The notes: a model not told the origin generated them from the letters alone. Shown: positions 1 through 10,329, counted from the stretch's first letter. The stretch: DNA of 41,730 bases from an uncultured Clostridium sp. (GCF_947072515.1 NZ_CAMTIG010000029.1:1-41730), one strand, 5' to 3'. Program-made: numbers and translations.

Positions 1-33
1 CACTTTGAATTTAGTGATTCTGTCTTTATTTTT

Positions 34-2388
34 TTATTTTAGAATTGCTATTGTAACTCCATCTCCACCTTCACCATATACACCTAATCTGTATTCTTTA
101 ACGTGTGGATGTCTTTTTAGCATATCATTTATGGCTTTTCTTAAAACCCCAGTTCCTTTTCCATGAACTATAGTTACTTCGCCTAGATTTGCTCTATATG
201 CATCGTCTAAGTATTTATCTGTTCTAAAGCATGCCTCTTCTGCATCTAATCCTCTTAAATCAAGTCTTGATTCTACTGAGCTTAGATTAAGCTTAACTTC
301 TCTTTTTCTTTTTTTCTTTTCTGCTTTTTTCTCTGCTGTTTCTCTTAAATCTCTTGCTTTAACTGAAATTTTCATAATTCCAGCTTCTACTTGTACTTCA
401 CCTCTATTATCAGGAAGAGATAGTAAAATTACATTTTGATTTAATGAAGGTAGATAAACTTCCATTCCTAAAGAGAATTTTTTTATTTCTTCTCCTTTAG
501 CTTCTTCTTTCTTTATCTTTTCTTCTTTCTTTTCTAGGCTTTCTTTTAATTTTCTTCTTTCTTCTTCTAATTTATTTCTTCCGCCACCTGAGATTCCAAG
601 CTTTTCAAGCTCTCTCATAGCTTTTAATATTTCATCTGCCTCTTCTTTTGCTTCTCTTATAACTTCTTTTGCTTTAATTTTTGCATCTTCATAAGTATTG
701 TCTCTAACAACTTCTATTCTTTTAAGTTTTTCCTCATACTTAACTTTTAATGCCTTAGCTTCGTTCTTCATATAAGCAGCTTCTTTTGCATCTTTATTTG
801 CTTTTATGCTCTTATCTTGCAGTTCACTTATAAGTTCTTCAAACTTTCTTCTATCCTCTGAAACAAAAGTTTTTGCATTTTCTATTATATTTTCACCTAA
901 TCCTAATCTTCTTGATATTTCAAAGGCATTAGACTTTCCTGGTATTCCAACTATTAATTTATAAGTTGGTTTTAGAGTTCTCACATCAAATTCAACAGAA
1001 GCATTAATTACATCTTCTGTTTCTAATGCATAAGCTTTTAATTCACTATAGTGAGTAGTTAAAGCTATTTTAACTCCTCTTTTCTTTAATTCTTCTACAA
1101 TTCCTATAGCTAAAGCTGAACCTTCTACAGGGTCTGTTCCTGAACCAATTTCATCAAAAAGAACTAAATCTCCAATAGCTGCTTTATCTAATATTTTTAC
1201 TATATTAGTCATATGAGATGAGAATGTTGATAAGCTTTGCTCAATACTTTGCTCATCTCCAATATCTGCAAAAATCTCATTAAATAATCCAATTGATGAA
1301 CCTTCTGAAACTGGTATAAGTATTCCACTTAAAGCCATTAAGTGAAGTAATCCTATAGTTTTTAATGTTACAGTCTTACCTCCTGTATTAGGTCCTGTAA
1401 TCATAAATGCATTTATTCCTTTGCTTAAATAAATATCTGACTCTACAACTATGTCTTTATCTATTAATGGATGTCTTGCATCTAAAAGGTTAAATTCTCT
1501 CTCTTCATTTATAGTTGGCATAACAGCATTTATATCTCTTGCATATGCTCCTTTAGCAAAAATAAAATCTAACATTCCTAAAATTTTATTATTAGCTTTT
1601 AAAACTTCCTTATTATCAGAAACCTTCTCAGATAATTCTTTTAATATTCTATTTATCTCTGCTTTTTCTTTTAAAGTTAATTCTTTTATTTCATTATTTA
1701 AGTTTACAATTTCCATAGGTTCAATAAATACTGTTGCACCTGTAGAACTTTGATCATGAATTATTCCATTAACTTTATTTTTAAACTCTGCACGAACAGG
1801 AAGAACATATCTGTCCCCTCTCATTGTATAAAGCTGTTCTTGTAGATAATCTGACATGCTTTTTACATAACTGTTTATTTTGTCTCTTACAGAGTAATTT
1901 CTTCCCTTTAATTCTTTTCTTATCTTAAAAAGAGCAGTACTTGCAGAATCACTTATTTCATCTTCACTTATTATAACTTTTTCTATTTCTAGTTCTAAAG
2001 ATTTTATAGGCTTTAAAATATAAGTTAAATCTTCTATCTTTTTATGAGATACTCCTTCATCTTTAAAATCTACATATTCTTTAAAGTTACTTGAACATCT
2101 AAGCATTCCACCAATGTGTAAAAGTTCTTCTATGCTTAAAACTCCACCTTTACTTCCTCTTATTATAGCTTCATAGCAGTCTCTTAATCCTTCAAAAGGT
2201 GCACCACCTTTTAAAGTTAAAATATCTAGTGCTTCATTAGTTTCCGTTAATACATCTAAAACTTCATATTTTGTATTATAAGGTTTTAGTTTTTCAATAA
2301 ACCTTTTACCACCATTTGTTTTAACGTATCCTCTTAAAATTTCTAAAATTTTATCAAATTCTAATGCTCTCTTAGCTTTACTATTCAT
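34..2388 (-). CDS. mutS2: MutS2 family ATPase/endonuclease with Smr domain
   Basis: Full-length MutS2 (784 residues, normal for the family). The N-terminal core and clamp region is followed by the MutS-type ATPase, with Walker A GPNTGGKT at about residues 332-339 and Walker B around FDEIGSGTDP (411-420). A charged helical region (about 510-700) leads to a C-terminal Smr nuclease domain (about 705-784) with LDLRG at 709-713 and HGKGTG at 742-747. Family knowledge: MutS2 lacks the mismatch-recognition domain of MutS. It has been linked to suppression of recombination and, in Bacillus, to splitting collided ribosomes, with Smr as nuclease. The start lies 3 nt after the stop of the upstream U32 gene, so the two are probably co-transcribed and translationally coupled. 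No terminator is visible in the 33 bases left downstream. Confidence 0.96.
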   Translation of the reverse strand: MNSKAKRALEFDKILEILRGYVKTNGGKRFIEKLKPYNTKYEVLDVLTETNEALDILTLKGGAPFEGLRDCYEAIIRGSKGGVLSIEELLHIGGMLRCSSNFKEYVDFKDEGVSHKKIEDLTYILKPIKSLELEIEKVIISEDEISDSASTALFKIRKELKGRNYSVRDKINSYVKSMSDYLQEQLYTMRGDRYVLPVRAEFKNKVNGIIHDQSSTGATVFIEPMEIVNLNNEIKELTLKEKAEINRILKELSEKVSDNKEVLKANNKILGMLDFIFAKGAYARDINAVMPTINEEREFNLLDARHPLIDKDIVVESDIYLSKGINAFMITGPNTGGKTVTLKTIGLLHLMALSGILIPVSEGSSIGLFNEIFADIGDEQSIEQSLSTFSSHMTNIVKILDKAAIGDLVLFDEIGSGTDPVEGSALAIGIVEELKKRGVKIALTTHYSELKAYALETEDVINASVEFDVRTLKPTYKLIVGIPGKSNAFEISRRLGLGENIIENAKTFVSEDRRKFEELISELQDKSIKANKDAKEAAYMKNEAKALKVKYEEKLKRIEVVRDNTYEDAKIKAKEVIREAKEEADEILKAMRELEKLGISGGGRNKLEEERRKLKESLEKKEEKIKKEEAKGEEIKKFSLGMEVYLPSLNQNVILLSLPDNRGEVQVEAGIMKISVKARDLRETAEKKAEKKKRKREVKLNLSSVESRLDLRGLDAEEACFRTDKYLDDAYRANLGEVTIVHGKGTGVLRKAINDMLKRHPHVKEYRLGVYGEGGDGVTIAILK

Positions 2389-2391
2389 TCT

Positions 2392-4737
2392 TTATTCTAC
2401 ACCTCTTCTATAATGACCTTTAGTATAGCTGTCTTTTGCAAATTCAATTTTACCTTCTAACCCATCTAATACTTTCATTGTTTCTTCAAAGCTTTCATCT
2501 GTAAAATCTAATCTAAAGACATCTACTCCTAAAGATTCTATATCTTCTTTTTCATGAATTAAGTTTATAGGTAAATTATTTAATATATGACTTCTACAGA
2601 ATATATCTGTCTTTATATTAAACTCTTCATTCATTCTATCTATTAGTCTGTAATTTTCTTTTTCACAAGGTCTTGTGCATTCTTTTACTGAATTTTTTCC
2701 TCCAAAGGTACTTCCTATAGGGCAGTACTCACTTATCATTACTTCTGGTTTACCATATATAACATAAGCAGCTTTTCCCTTCTTACCTTTTAGAGTTTCT
2801 TTTATTTCTTTTCTGTTTAATTCTTCACTTATAGTTATAACATCCATATCCTCTGTATAGAATTTAAATGCCTTTGAGTTATAAATATTTAATTTATAAT
2901 CCCCTATAATCTCTAGTTCTTCTTTATATAATTTTATTATTCCTAAGTTAGCTGTAAGAATCCCTTTAATATAAGGTTTATATTCTTCTATCTTCTCTAC
3001 AACTAAGTTAAACTCTGCTTTTACTATACTAGGAAGAGCTAAATACACATTATTAGTCTTACTTAATTCTTTAATATGGCTTAATCTTAAGCTATCTCTA
3101 TTTCTATTAAATACATCTACAGCTATATTTTCTACTCTATCTTTAACTGCATCTAATTGCTCTATCTTAGCTATTCTAACTAAAAGATCTAAATCTGTTC
3201 TATCTTTTAATGTTTTTTCTCTAATTTCTTCTTTATTGTCTCTTCTTCTTCTATATTTAGAACATTCAGATTTCATTATTTTTCCGAATAATTCACGTCT
3301 AAGTTCGTTTAATTCTCCAATTCTCATAAATCCATCATTGAAATCTACAAAAATTATCTTTTCTATTTTATAAGGATGCTCTCCTGATTTAAATAAAGCT
3401 TTTTCTATTCTTTCTTTATCTAATGGACTTTTTGATGCTACTTCTACAATAGGTCCTTGAACTTCATATTCTGTTCCATTAAAAGTTGTTTTTAATTTTA
3501 CAGTTTCTGATGCTTTAAAATAAACCTCTACTTCTAAAGGAAGTTTTTTATAGTATGGCTTAACAGTTTCTGATAAATCATCAGTTAAAACTTTATTAGA
3601 CATTCTATAAACTAAATCACCTTTTTTATATTGAACTGGGAATAACTTAACTTTTTCCCCTCTCTTAGCAGTTTTTACTTCTTCACCATTAATAGTTATT
3701 TTACTTAAAGTAAAACCACCATCATTTATTCTCATTCCATCGCCTATATTGATATCCTCTTCTAAAACTATTTCTAGTCCCTTATCTATTCTACCAATCT
3801 GCATACCTGTATTTCTTGGGAATGAGTAGCTCATCATATCACTACCAACATTTTTATTTAAGTAAGCTTTTGAGAATCCACCTCTATTAAATAATTGTAA
3901 TAATTCTCTTTTTCCTTCTTGAACATTAAAGCTTCCTTTTTTTAATTCTTTATCTACAGCTTTTCTATAGTTTCTAACTACTCCTGCTACATATTCTGGT
4001 CTTTTCATTCTTCCTTCTATTTTTAAAGAATATGTTCCACTATTGATTATTCCTTTAACATCTTCTAGTGTACACATATCCTTTGGTGATAAAAGATATC
4101 CCTTCTTCTCTTCAGGGCTCTTATCTCCTTTTAATATATATTCCATTCTACAAGGTTGCGCACATCTTCCTCTATTTCCACTTCTTCCACCTATCATAGA
4201 ACTCATTAAACATTGTCCTGAATATGAAACACATAATGCTCCATGAACAAACATTTCTGTTTCTATTTTTAAGTCTGTTGATATATGTTTGATTTCATCT
4301 AAAGAAAGTTCTCTTGATAATACTATTCTGTGGAATCCTTTATCTTTAAAGTATAAAGCTCCTTCTCCATTATGTATGCTCATTTGTGTTGATGCATGTA
4401 TTTCAAAATCACTATATCTTTCACGAATAAGTTCATAAAGACCTAAATCTTGAATTATTAATGCATCTACTCCTATTTCATATAGATATCCTACATATTT
4501 AATAGCTTTATTAAGTTCATCTTCTTTTAAAAGTGTATTCATAGTCACATATACAGATACTCCATAACTATGTGCATAATCTACAGCTAATTTCATTTTT
4601 TCATTATCAAAGTTAGATGCATAAGCTCTTGCAGAGAATTTATCTCCACCTAAGTATATTGCATCTGCTCCATTATTTATTGCAGCATAAAGGCTTTCCA
4701 TGCTTCCAGCCGGTGCTAAAATTTCTATTCTATTCAT
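2392..4737 (-). CDS. U32 family protein (peptidase-like; candidate RNA hydroxylation enzyme)
   Basis: A 781-residue member of the long U32 class. It opens with the typical EILAPAGSMESL motif, then a TIM-barrel-like region and a Cys cluster at C169, C176, C192 and C196. A long C-terminal extension carries further cysteines (the YCPIGS and CTRPC motifs near residues 670-690). Family knowledge: U32 proteins were first called collagenases, but several characterised members (RlhA, TrhP, UbiU/V) use such cysteines for an iron-sulfur cluster and act in RNA hydroxylation or ubiquinone synthesis. The long two-part architecture resembles the RlhA type that makes 5-hydroxycytidine in 23S rRNA; that assignment is inference. 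The start is supported by an AGGAG site about 10 nt upstream. It has its own possible promoter and runs straight into mutS2. Confidence 0.88.
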   Translation of the reverse strand: MNRIEILAPAGSMESLYAAINNGADAIYLGGDKFSARAYASNFDNEKMKLAVDYAHSYGVSVYVTMNTLLKEDELNKAIKYVGYLYEIGVDALIIQDLGLYELIRERYSDFEIHASTQMSIHNGEGALYFKDKGFHRIVLSRELSLDEIKHISTDLKIETEMFVHGALCVSYSGQCLMSSMIGGRSGNRGRCAQPCRMEYILKGDKSPEEKKGYLLSPKDMCTLEDVKGIINSGTYSLKIEGRMKRPEYVAGVVRNYRKAVDKELKKGSFNVQEGKRELLQLFNRGGFSKAYLNKNVGSDMMSYSFPRNTGMQIGRIDKGLEIVLEEDINIGDGMRINDGGFTLSKITINGEEVKTAKRGEKVKLFPVQYKKGDLVYRMSNKVLTDDLSETVKPYYKKLPLEVEVYFKASETVKLKTTFNGTEYEVQGPIVEVASKSPLDKERIEKALFKSGEHPYKIEKIIFVDFNDGFMRIGELNELRRELFGKIMKSECSKYRRRRDNKEEIREKTLKDRTDLDLLVRIAKIEQLDAVKDRVENIAVDVFNRNRDSLRLSHIKELSKTNNVYLALPSIVKAEFNLVVEKIEEYKPYIKGILTANLGIIKLYKEELEIIGDYKLNIYNSKAFKFYTEDMDVITISEELNRKEIKETLKGKKGKAAYVIYGKPEVMISEYCPIGSTFGGKNSVKECTRPCEKENYRLIDRMNEEFNIKTDIFCRSHILNNLPINLIHEKEDIESLGVDVFRLDFTDESFEETMKVLDGLEGKIEFAKDSYTKGHYRRGVE

Positions 4738-4759
4738 TTCTTCTTCTCCTGTTTGTAGT

Positions 4760-4797
4760 CTATTAATGCTTTAAATTGTATCATAATATTAGAAAAA
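4760..4797 (-). promoter_or_regulatory. Candidate sigma-A promoter for the U32-mutS2 pair
   Basis: On the minus strand, TTGTTT and TACAAT are separated by 16 nt in the short gap behind the zapA terminator. The -35 lies in the T-tract of that terminator. The match is moderate, but it is the only reasonable one between the terminator and the U32 start. Confidence 0.4.
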
Positions 4798-4830
4798 AAC
4801 AAAATACTGGGCTCCTTTTAAAGCCCAGTA
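4792..4830 (-). terminator. Rho-independent terminator after the ZapA coiled-coil gene
   Basis: Perfect 9-bp stem TACTGGGCT/AGCCCAGTA (4805-4813 with 4822-4830) and an 8-nt loop, followed on the minus strand by TTTTGTTTTTTT. It lies directly after the stop codon of the upstream gene and separates it from the U32-mutS2 unit. Confidence 0.9.
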
Positions 4831-4833
4831 CTA

Positions 4834-6771
4834 TTAACGTTTCTTTAATACAGCTGGTTGATTTTTACTTTTTTCAACAGCAAGTTCTATATTCTTTTCT
4901 TGCAATTTATTTTCTAAGTCAATAGTTTTGTACTTATAGTTTTGAAGTTTTAATCTTGTTGCTTTTCCTGCATCAAAAAGATTGCTTCTATCTTTCTTTA
5001 CTTTATCAATAGACTTTTCTAGTTCATCTATCATTTCTAAATTTTTATTTATTTCTTCTTTTGCATCTACTACTTCTTTTTCTAAAGATTTTATTTTTTC
5101 TTCTTTTTCATCTTGCTCATTCTCTATACTAACTTCTAAAGAGTTTATTTTATCTGTTAAGCTTAAATTTAATTTCTTTTCTTCATTTATTTTGCTTACT
5201 GCTTTTTCATATTTTTTATTTGTTTCTTGTATTTCATAATTTAAACTCTTAAGTTCTGTTTTTAATCTCTCAATTTGTTCTTCACATTCATTAATATATT
5301 CATTAGAAATTTTCACTTCTTCTTTTAATTCATCTCTATTTTCAACAAGTATGTCTAATTCATCTTTTAAAGAAGCCTTTGAAGTATTTAAAATCTCTAT
5401 TTCACTTTCTAATCTTTGAATTTCCTTTTTATTTTCTTCAAGTTCTTTATTTAAAACATTTAACTTATAATCTCTTTCATCAACATTTTTTACTAAGTTT
5501 GTGTTTTTATTATTTAACTCCCCTATTTCTTTCTTAAATGAATTTTCCATATTAGTTATTTTCTCTTTTAATTCTTTTTCTTTTGAATCTTTTGTTTGAA
5601 TTTCTTTTTCTTTTATAGTTATTTTCTCATTATATTCTCTAGCTAATAACTCAACTTTTTTATTATTTTCATTTTTAAAACTTTCTAAAGACTTTTCATT
5701 CTCTGAAATAATATTTTTCATTTCATTTTCACTAGAAATTTTTATTGTTCTTAATTCATTATCTTTTAAATTTCTTAACTCTTTTATTTCCCCATCTTTT
5801 AACTCTTTAAGCTTAGTTATTTCACTAATCTTTTCATTTTGTAGCTCTCTATATTCTTTTTCTTTTAAAGATTTCATGTTATTAAATTCTAATTCTTTTT
5901 TATTTTGTAGCTCTTTATATTCTTTCTCTTTTAAAGCCTTCATATTATTAAGCTCTAGTTCTTTTTTATTTTGTAATTCTTTATATTCTCTCTCTTTTAA
6001 AGATTTCATATTATTGAATTCTAATTCTTTTTTATTTTTAAATCCTAAGGCTTCTTTCTTTAATCTTTCTTCTCTGATTTTACCTTCATTAATAGCTAAA
6101 TCTTTTTTCTTTATCTCTTCATCTTTTTCTTTTAGAGATTTATTTTTAATATCTAACTCTCCATTTAATTTTACTATTTTATTTTTTCTATCTTCATTTT
6201 CTGTTTTATAATTCTTTTCTCTTATCTTTGTTTCTGATAATTCCTTTTTAAAACTTTCTTTTTCACCTTCTAAAATCTTTTTATTATTTTTTAAGGCTTC
6301 TATTTCTGCATCTTTATTTTTTATGATTCCTTTTAAAGTTTCCTTTTCTTTTTCTAAGATTCCTACTTTAGATTCTAATGCAGTTGTTTTATTTAATAAA
6401 TCTTCTCTATCTTTTTTAAACCCTGCTAATTGGTTTTCTTTTGTTAATTTCAAATTATCATTTTCTTCTTTTAATTTATCTATATCCTCTTTTAAATCAT
6501 CTATTGATTTAAATAGAGTAGTTTTTTCATTACTTAATCCCTTATTTTCCTTTGAAAACTCCACTAATTTACCATCTAATTTATGAAGCTCATCTGCCAT
6601 ATTTACACATGCTAATACAGATGCTTGTGATGTACTTAATACTGAGTTTTTGCCAATTACTTCTTTTATCTTTTCATCAACATATGCTGCAATATTTCTT
6701 AAATATTTTTCATCTTCTTGTCCTTTTAAATTATATTCTACGCCATTTATATTAACAGTTATTCTTTTCAT
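4834..6771 (-). CDS. ZapA-domain protein with very long coiled coil
   Basis: Residues 1 to about 85 match the cell-division protein ZapA (start MKRITVNINGVEY; later ASVLACVNMADELHKL), which binds FtsZ and bundles filaments at the division site. ZapA proteins are normally about 80-130 residues. Here the domain is followed by some 550 residues of almost uninterrupted Lys/Glu/Asn/Leu-rich coiled coil, giving 645 residues in total. Residues about 246-312 are three near-identical 22-residue repeats, encoded by three 66-bp DNA repeats. There is no signal peptide or membrane segment, so it should be cytoplasmic. The start has GGAG 8 nt upstream and a good promoter. It is monocistronic, with its own terminator. 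The N-terminal assignment is firm; the role of the tail is unknown. Confidence 0.85.
   Translation of the reverse strand: MKRITVNINGVEYNLKGQEDEKYLRNIAAYVDEKIKEVIGKNSVLSTSQASVLACVNMADELHKLDGKLVEFSKENKGLSNEKTTLFKSIDDLKEDIDKLKEENDNLKLTKENQLAGFKKDREDLLNKTTALESKVGILEKEKETLKGIIKNKDAEIEALKNNKKILEGEKESFKKELSETKIREKNYKTENEDRKNKIVKLNGELDIKNKSLKEKDEEIKKKDLAINEGKIREERLKKEALGFKNKKELEFNNMKSLKEREYKELQNKKELELNNMKALKEKEYKELQNKKELEFNNMKSLKEKEYRELQNEKISEITKLKELKDGEIKELRNLKDNELRTIKISSENEMKNIISENEKSLESFKNENNKKVELLAREYNEKITIKEKEIQTKDSKEKELKEKITNMENSFKKEIGELNNKNTNLVKNVDERDYKLNVLNKELEENKKEIQRLESEIEILNTSKASLKDELDILVENRDELKEEVKISNEYINECEEQIERLKTELKSLNYEIQETNKKYEKAVSKINEEKKLNLSLTDKINSLEVSIENEQDEKEEKIKSLEKEVVDAKEEINKNLEMIDELEKSIDKVKKDRSNLFDAGKATRLKLQNYKYKTIDLENKLQEKNIELAVEKSKNQPAVLKKR
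5837..6034 (-). repeat. Three tandem 66-bp repeats inside the ZapA-like gene
   Basis: Copies start at 5837, 5903 and 5969, each exactly 66 bp, differing by about eight bases between neighbours. They keep the frame and encode three 22-residue coiled-coil units of the form KKELEFNNMKSLKEREYKEL plus two residues. The gene immediately after copy 1 (toward 5770) continues with a more degenerate related heptad pattern. Confidence 0.93.
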
Positions 6772-6806
6772 TCCTGATACTCCTCAAATTCTATTCTTCT
6801 CTATTA

Positions 6807-6835
6807 ATTATATTGTATATTTGCCTATTTAACAA
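6807..6835 (-). promoter_or_regulatory. Sigma-A promoter of the ZapA-like gene
   Basis: TTGTTA (6830-6835) and a perfect TATAAT (6807-6812) on the minus strand with 17-nt spacing. It is placed between the pheT terminator and the start at 6771. Confidence 0.65.
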
Positions 6836-6856
6836 TTATGTAAAGCAAAATTAATG

Positions 6857-6898
6857 AGAAAAAATAATAAACCATCCAAATATACTTTGGATGGTTTA
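6857..6898 (-). terminator. Terminator after pheT
   Basis: Perfect 13-bp stem (6868-6880 with 6886-6898; TAAACCATCCAAA arm) with a 5-nt loop, followed on the minus strand by ATTATTTTTTCTC. It starts 5 nt after the pheT stop. Confidence 0.92.
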
Positions 6899-6902
6899 TA
6901 TC

Positions 6903-9284
6903 TTATCTTAAAGTAGCCCCTAATTTATGCTCAAGAGTTCTTAATATTTTTTCATGAACTTTATTTACATCTTTATCTTGTAATGTTTTCTTAGGATCTC
7001 TATACCAAATTGCATAAGCAATACTCTTCTTACCTTCTGGTATTTGTTCTCCTCTATAAATATCGAATAATTGAACTCTTTCAACTAAATTTCCACCAGC
7101 TTTAACTATTACATCTTCAATATCTTGAACAAGTATTTCATCTTCTACTAATAATGCAATATCTCTTGTAACTGCTGGGAATTTTGGAAGTGCTTTATAT
7201 TTCTTATCTAAAACTGAATTATCATATACTGCATCTAAAAGGATTTCTGCTATATAACATTCTTTATCAATTCCAAAGTTTTCAGTTACGTCAGGATGAA
7301 CTTCACCAAATACTCCAGCTTCTATTTTTCTTCCAACTATAAGTTTTGCAGTTTTTCCAGGGTGGAAACTATTATTTTCACTTTCTCTTAAGAATTTAAC
7401 TCCTTTTACAGAAAGCCCATCTATTAAGTTTTCTACTACACCTTTTAAGTTTAAGTAATCTACATTACCATACATTCCAATAGTTAATACATTTTTTTCT
7501 ATAGGTAAATCTTCTTCAGTTTCACCTTTAATATATATTTTTCCTATTTCAAAAAGGAATGCTTCTTCATTATTTCTAGTATAGTTTCTAGCTAAAGATT
7601 CCATCATAGATGCAATAGTTGTAGTTCTCATTACACTATAATCTTCACCTAATGGATTCTTTATTTTTACAACTGTTCTCTTCTCATCATCTTCAGCAAG
7701 ACATATTTTATCAAAAGCTTTAGGTGATATAAATGAGTAACTAATACTTTGATTTAATCCACTTCCAGTCATAATTTCTATAGTTTCTTCGTTTAATATT
7801 TCATTTCTATATTTTGGTTCTCTTTCAGTTTGTACTTTAAATATAGTTCCTTCTACATTGTTATAACCAAAAATTCTTACTACTTCTTCAGCTATATCTT
7901 CTTTTATATTTAAGTCTACTCTGAAAGTTGGAATAGTTACTATTAAGTTATCTCCATCGATAACTGTATTTTGGTCTAAAAGGTCTAAACATTCTTTCAT
8001 TTCTTCTTTTGAAATGTTTGTTCCTAAGAATTTATTTATCCATTTTGAATCAACTGTAATAGTTTTTTCTTCTTTAACTTCATTATAGATGTCTATAGTT
8101 CCTTCACATACTTCTCCAGCTTCTAATTCGCAAATTAAAGCACATGCTCTATCTAATGCAATTTGAGCTAAGTTTGGATCTATATCTTTTTCAAATCTTG
8201 ATGAACTTTCTGTTCTTACACCTAACTTTTTAGAGTTAACTCTTATGTTAGTTCCTCCAAAGTTTGCACATTCAAGAATAATTTCTTTAGTATCATCTTT
8301 AACTTCTGAGTTTAATCCGCCCATAATACCAGCTAAAGCAATTATTTCTTTTCCATCTTTAATACATAGAGTTTCTGAATTTAATTCTCTTTCAGTTTCA
8401 TCTAATGTAGTAAACTTTTCACCAGCTATTCCTTTTTCTATAACTATTTCACCTGATTTTATCCATCTCTTATCAAAAGCATGCATTGGTTCACCAGTTT
8501 CAAGCATAACAAAGTTTGTTATATCAACTATGTTATTTATAGGTCTTACTCCTGCTTCTAATAATCTATCTTGCATCCATTTTGGTGATGGTGCTATTTT
8601 TACGTTCTTAACCATTCTAGTCATATATCTTCTACAAAGTTTATCATTAACAGTAACTTTTAATTCATTATTTATATCATCACTGTTTGTAACTTTATAT
8701 TCTAAGTTTGGCATTTTGTAGCTAGTTCTTAATGTTGCAGCTGTTTCTCTTGCCATACCAATCATACTTAAACAATCTGGTCTATTTGATGTTATATCAA
8801 AGTCTAAAGTTTCTTTTTTAAGACCTAAATATTCTTTTATTTCTTTTCCAATTGGTGCATCTTCTGGAAGTATCATTAATCCATCAACTTCATCTTCACC
8901 TTTTAATCCAAGTTCAGCTTCTGAACAGAACATTCCATTTGAAACTATTCCACGAAGTTTTCCCTTTTTAATTTCTGTTCCATCAGCTAAAGTTGATTTA
9001 TGAAGAGCCACTGGCACTTTATCTGAAACTTTCATGTTAGTTGCTGCTGTTACTATTTGAAGTAATTCCTCTTCTCCAATATCAACTTGACATACATTTA
9101 ATCTTTCTGCTTCTGGATGTTTTTCAATTTCTTTAAATTGACAAACAATAACTCTATTTATTTTATCTCCTTGAACTATTACTCCTTCTAGTGCTGAACC
9201 AGTTAAAGTTAATAAGTCTCCAAGTTCTTTTGCCTCTACATTTATATCTGCATAATCTTTTAACCAACTATATGGTACTTTCAT
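6903..9284 (-). CDS. pheT: Phenylalanyl-tRNA synthetase beta subunit
   Basis: Beta chain of the alpha2-beta2 PheRS that charges tRNA-Phe. It is 793 residues, usual for the bacterial enzyme. Order of domains: the short N-terminal region [11 protein letters not shown], an EMAP/OB tRNA-binding domain at about 40-150, the B3/B4 editing region and B5, and a C-terminal ferredoxin-like anticodon-binding domain from about residue 700, containing [12 protein letters not shown]. The start has GGAGG 8-9 nt upstream, 25 nt after the pheS stop. It is transcribed with pheS from the T-box-controlled promoter and closed by a strong terminator. Confidence 0.98.
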   Translation of the reverse strand: MKVPYSWLKDYADINVEAKELGDLLTLTGSALEGVIVQGDKINRVIVCQFKEIEKHPEAERLNVCQVDIGEEELLQIVTAATNMKVSDKVPVALHKSTLADGTEIKKGKLRGIVSNGMFCSEAELGLKGEDEVDGLMILPEDAPIGKEIKEYLGLKKETLDFDITSNRPDCLSMIGMARETAATLRTSYKMPNLEYKVTNSDDINNELKVTVNDKLCRRYMTRMVKNVKIAPSPKWMQDRLLEAGVRPINNIVDITNFVMLETGEPMHAFDKRWIKSGEIVIEKGIAGEKFTTLDETERELNSETLCIKDGKEIIALAGIMGGLNSEVKDDTKEIILECANFGGTNIRVNSKKLGVRTESSSRFEKDIDPNLAQIALDRACALICELEAGEVCEGTIDIYNEVKEEKTITVDSKWINKFLGTNISKEEMKECLDLLDQNTVIDGDNLIVTIPTFRVDLNIKEDIAEEVVRIFGYNNVEGTIFKVQTEREPKYRNEILNEETIEIMTGSGLNQSISYSFISPKAFDKICLAEDDEKRTVVKIKNPLGEDYSVMRTTTIASMMESLARNYTRNNEEAFLFEIGKIYIKGETEEDLPIEKNVLTIGMYGNVDYLNLKGVVENLIDGLSVKGVKFLRESENNSFHPGKTAKLIVGRKIEAGVFGEVHPDVTENFGIDKECYIAEILLDAVYDNSVLDKKYKALPKFPAVTRDIALLVEDEILVQDIEDVIVKAGGNLVERVQLFDIYRGEQIPEGKKSIAYAIWYRDPKKTLQDKDVNKVHEKILRTLEHKLGATLR

Positions 9285-9309
9285 TTTTTTCCCTCCAATA
9301 CTTTAATAA

Positions 9310-10329
9310 TTAAAATTGATCTAAGAATCTCATATCATTTTCGTATAATAATCTTATATCATCTATTCCGTATTTAAGCATAACCATTCTATCTACACCA
9401 AATCCAAATGCAAATCCTGAATATACTTCTGGATCTATTCCACAGTTTCTTAAAACATCAGGGTGAACCATTCCACAACCTAATATTTCAATCCATCCAC
9501 TTCCTTTACATACTTTACATCCTTCTCCACCACAAACGAAGCAAGTTGCATCCATTTCAGCTGATGGTTCAGTAAATGGGAAATGATGTGGTCTAAATTT
9601 AGTTTTTACATTATCACCAAACATTTTTTTAGCGAATAGTTCTAGTGTTCCTTTTAAATCTGCAAAAGTAACTCCTTTATCTATTACAAGCCCTTCCATT
9701 TGGTAGAATATTGGTGAATGTGTAGCATCTACATCATCTGATCTATAAACTTTACCTGGTGATATCATTTTTATAGGTAAGCTTTGTTTTTCCATAGTTC
9801 TAACTTGAACTGGTGAAGTTTGAGTTCTTAATACTAAATTGTCATTTATGTAGAAAGTATCTTGTTCACTTCTAGCTGGATGATCCTTTGGTATATTTAA
9901 TGCTTCAAAGTTATATTTATCAAGCTCTATTTCTGGTCCTTCTTCAATAGTGAATCCCATTGATACAAATATATTTTTCATATTTGCTAAAGTTAAATCT
10001 AAAGGATGTCTTTTTCCTAATTTAGCTTTTTTTCCTGGAAGTGATATATCTATAACTTCGTTAGCTAATTTTTCGTTTTTCTCCTTATTTTTAACTTCTC
10101 TTATTTTCTTTTCAAGACCTTCTTCAATTTCAGCCTTTACTTCATTTACTATTTTACCTACTAAAGGTCTTTCTTCTTTAGAAACATCTTTCATTCCTCT
10201 AAGGATAGTAGTAAGTTCTCCCTTTTTACCAAGATATTTTACTCTTATTTCTTCAAGTTCTGTTGAAGAAACTGAAGATGCTATTTGACTTAATGCTAAT
10301 TCTTTAATTTCTTTAAGTTGTTCTTGCAT
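9310..10329 (-). CDS. pheS: Phenylalanyl-tRNA synthetase alpha subunit
   Basis: Catalytic alpha subunit of PheRS (339 residues). An N-terminal coiled-coil tRNA-binding arm is followed by the class II core: motif 2 in SPIFYQMEG and motif 3 in [13 protein letters not shown] near the C-terminus. It has a Cys cluster ([12 protein letters not shown]) seen in many bacterial PheS proteins. The open frame extends 13 codons further upstream, to 10368. The ATG at 10329 is preferred because AAAGGAG lies 7 nt before it and the translated protein then begins [10 protein letters not shown], as in the family. The longer version would also run into the T-box terminator. Confidence 0.97.
   Translation of the reverse strand: MQEQLKEIKELALSQIASSVSSTELEEIRVKYLGKKGELTTILRGMKDVSKEERPLVGKIVNEVKAEIEEGLEKKIREVKNKEKNEKLANEVIDISLPGKKAKLGKRHPLDLTLANMKNIFVSMGFTIEEGPEIELDKYNFEALNIPKDHPARSEQDTFYINDNLVLRTQTSPVQVRTMEKQSLPIKMISPGKVYRSDDVDATHSPIFYQMEGLVIDKGVTFADLKGTLELFAKKMFGDNVKTKFRPHHFPFTEPSAEMDATCFVCGGEGCKVCKGSGWIEILGCGMVHPDVLRNCGIDPEVYSGFAFGFGVDRMVMLKYGIDDIRLLYENDMRFLDQF

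Noticed and set aside
1451..1753. Open frame antisense to mutS2, and similar frames antisense to U32, zapA, pheT, pheS, opp and valS genes
   Set aside because: No ribosome binding site, hydrophobic low-complexity products rich in Ser/Phe/Leu, and each lies within a strongly supported gene. These are shadows of AT-rich codon use.
2392..4737. Collagenase function for the U32 protein
   Set aside because: The name is historical; no secretion signal and the Cys cluster favour an intracellular iron-sulfur role.
5837..6034. CRISPR-like array
   Set aside because: Repeats are contiguous, without spacers, and are in-frame coding sequence.
5876..6211. Hydrophobic repeat frame opposite the ZapA coiled coil
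   Set aside because: It is the mirror image of the 66-bp repeats. Leu/Phe/Ser runs are the reverse complement of Lys/Glu/Asn codons, not a membrane protein.
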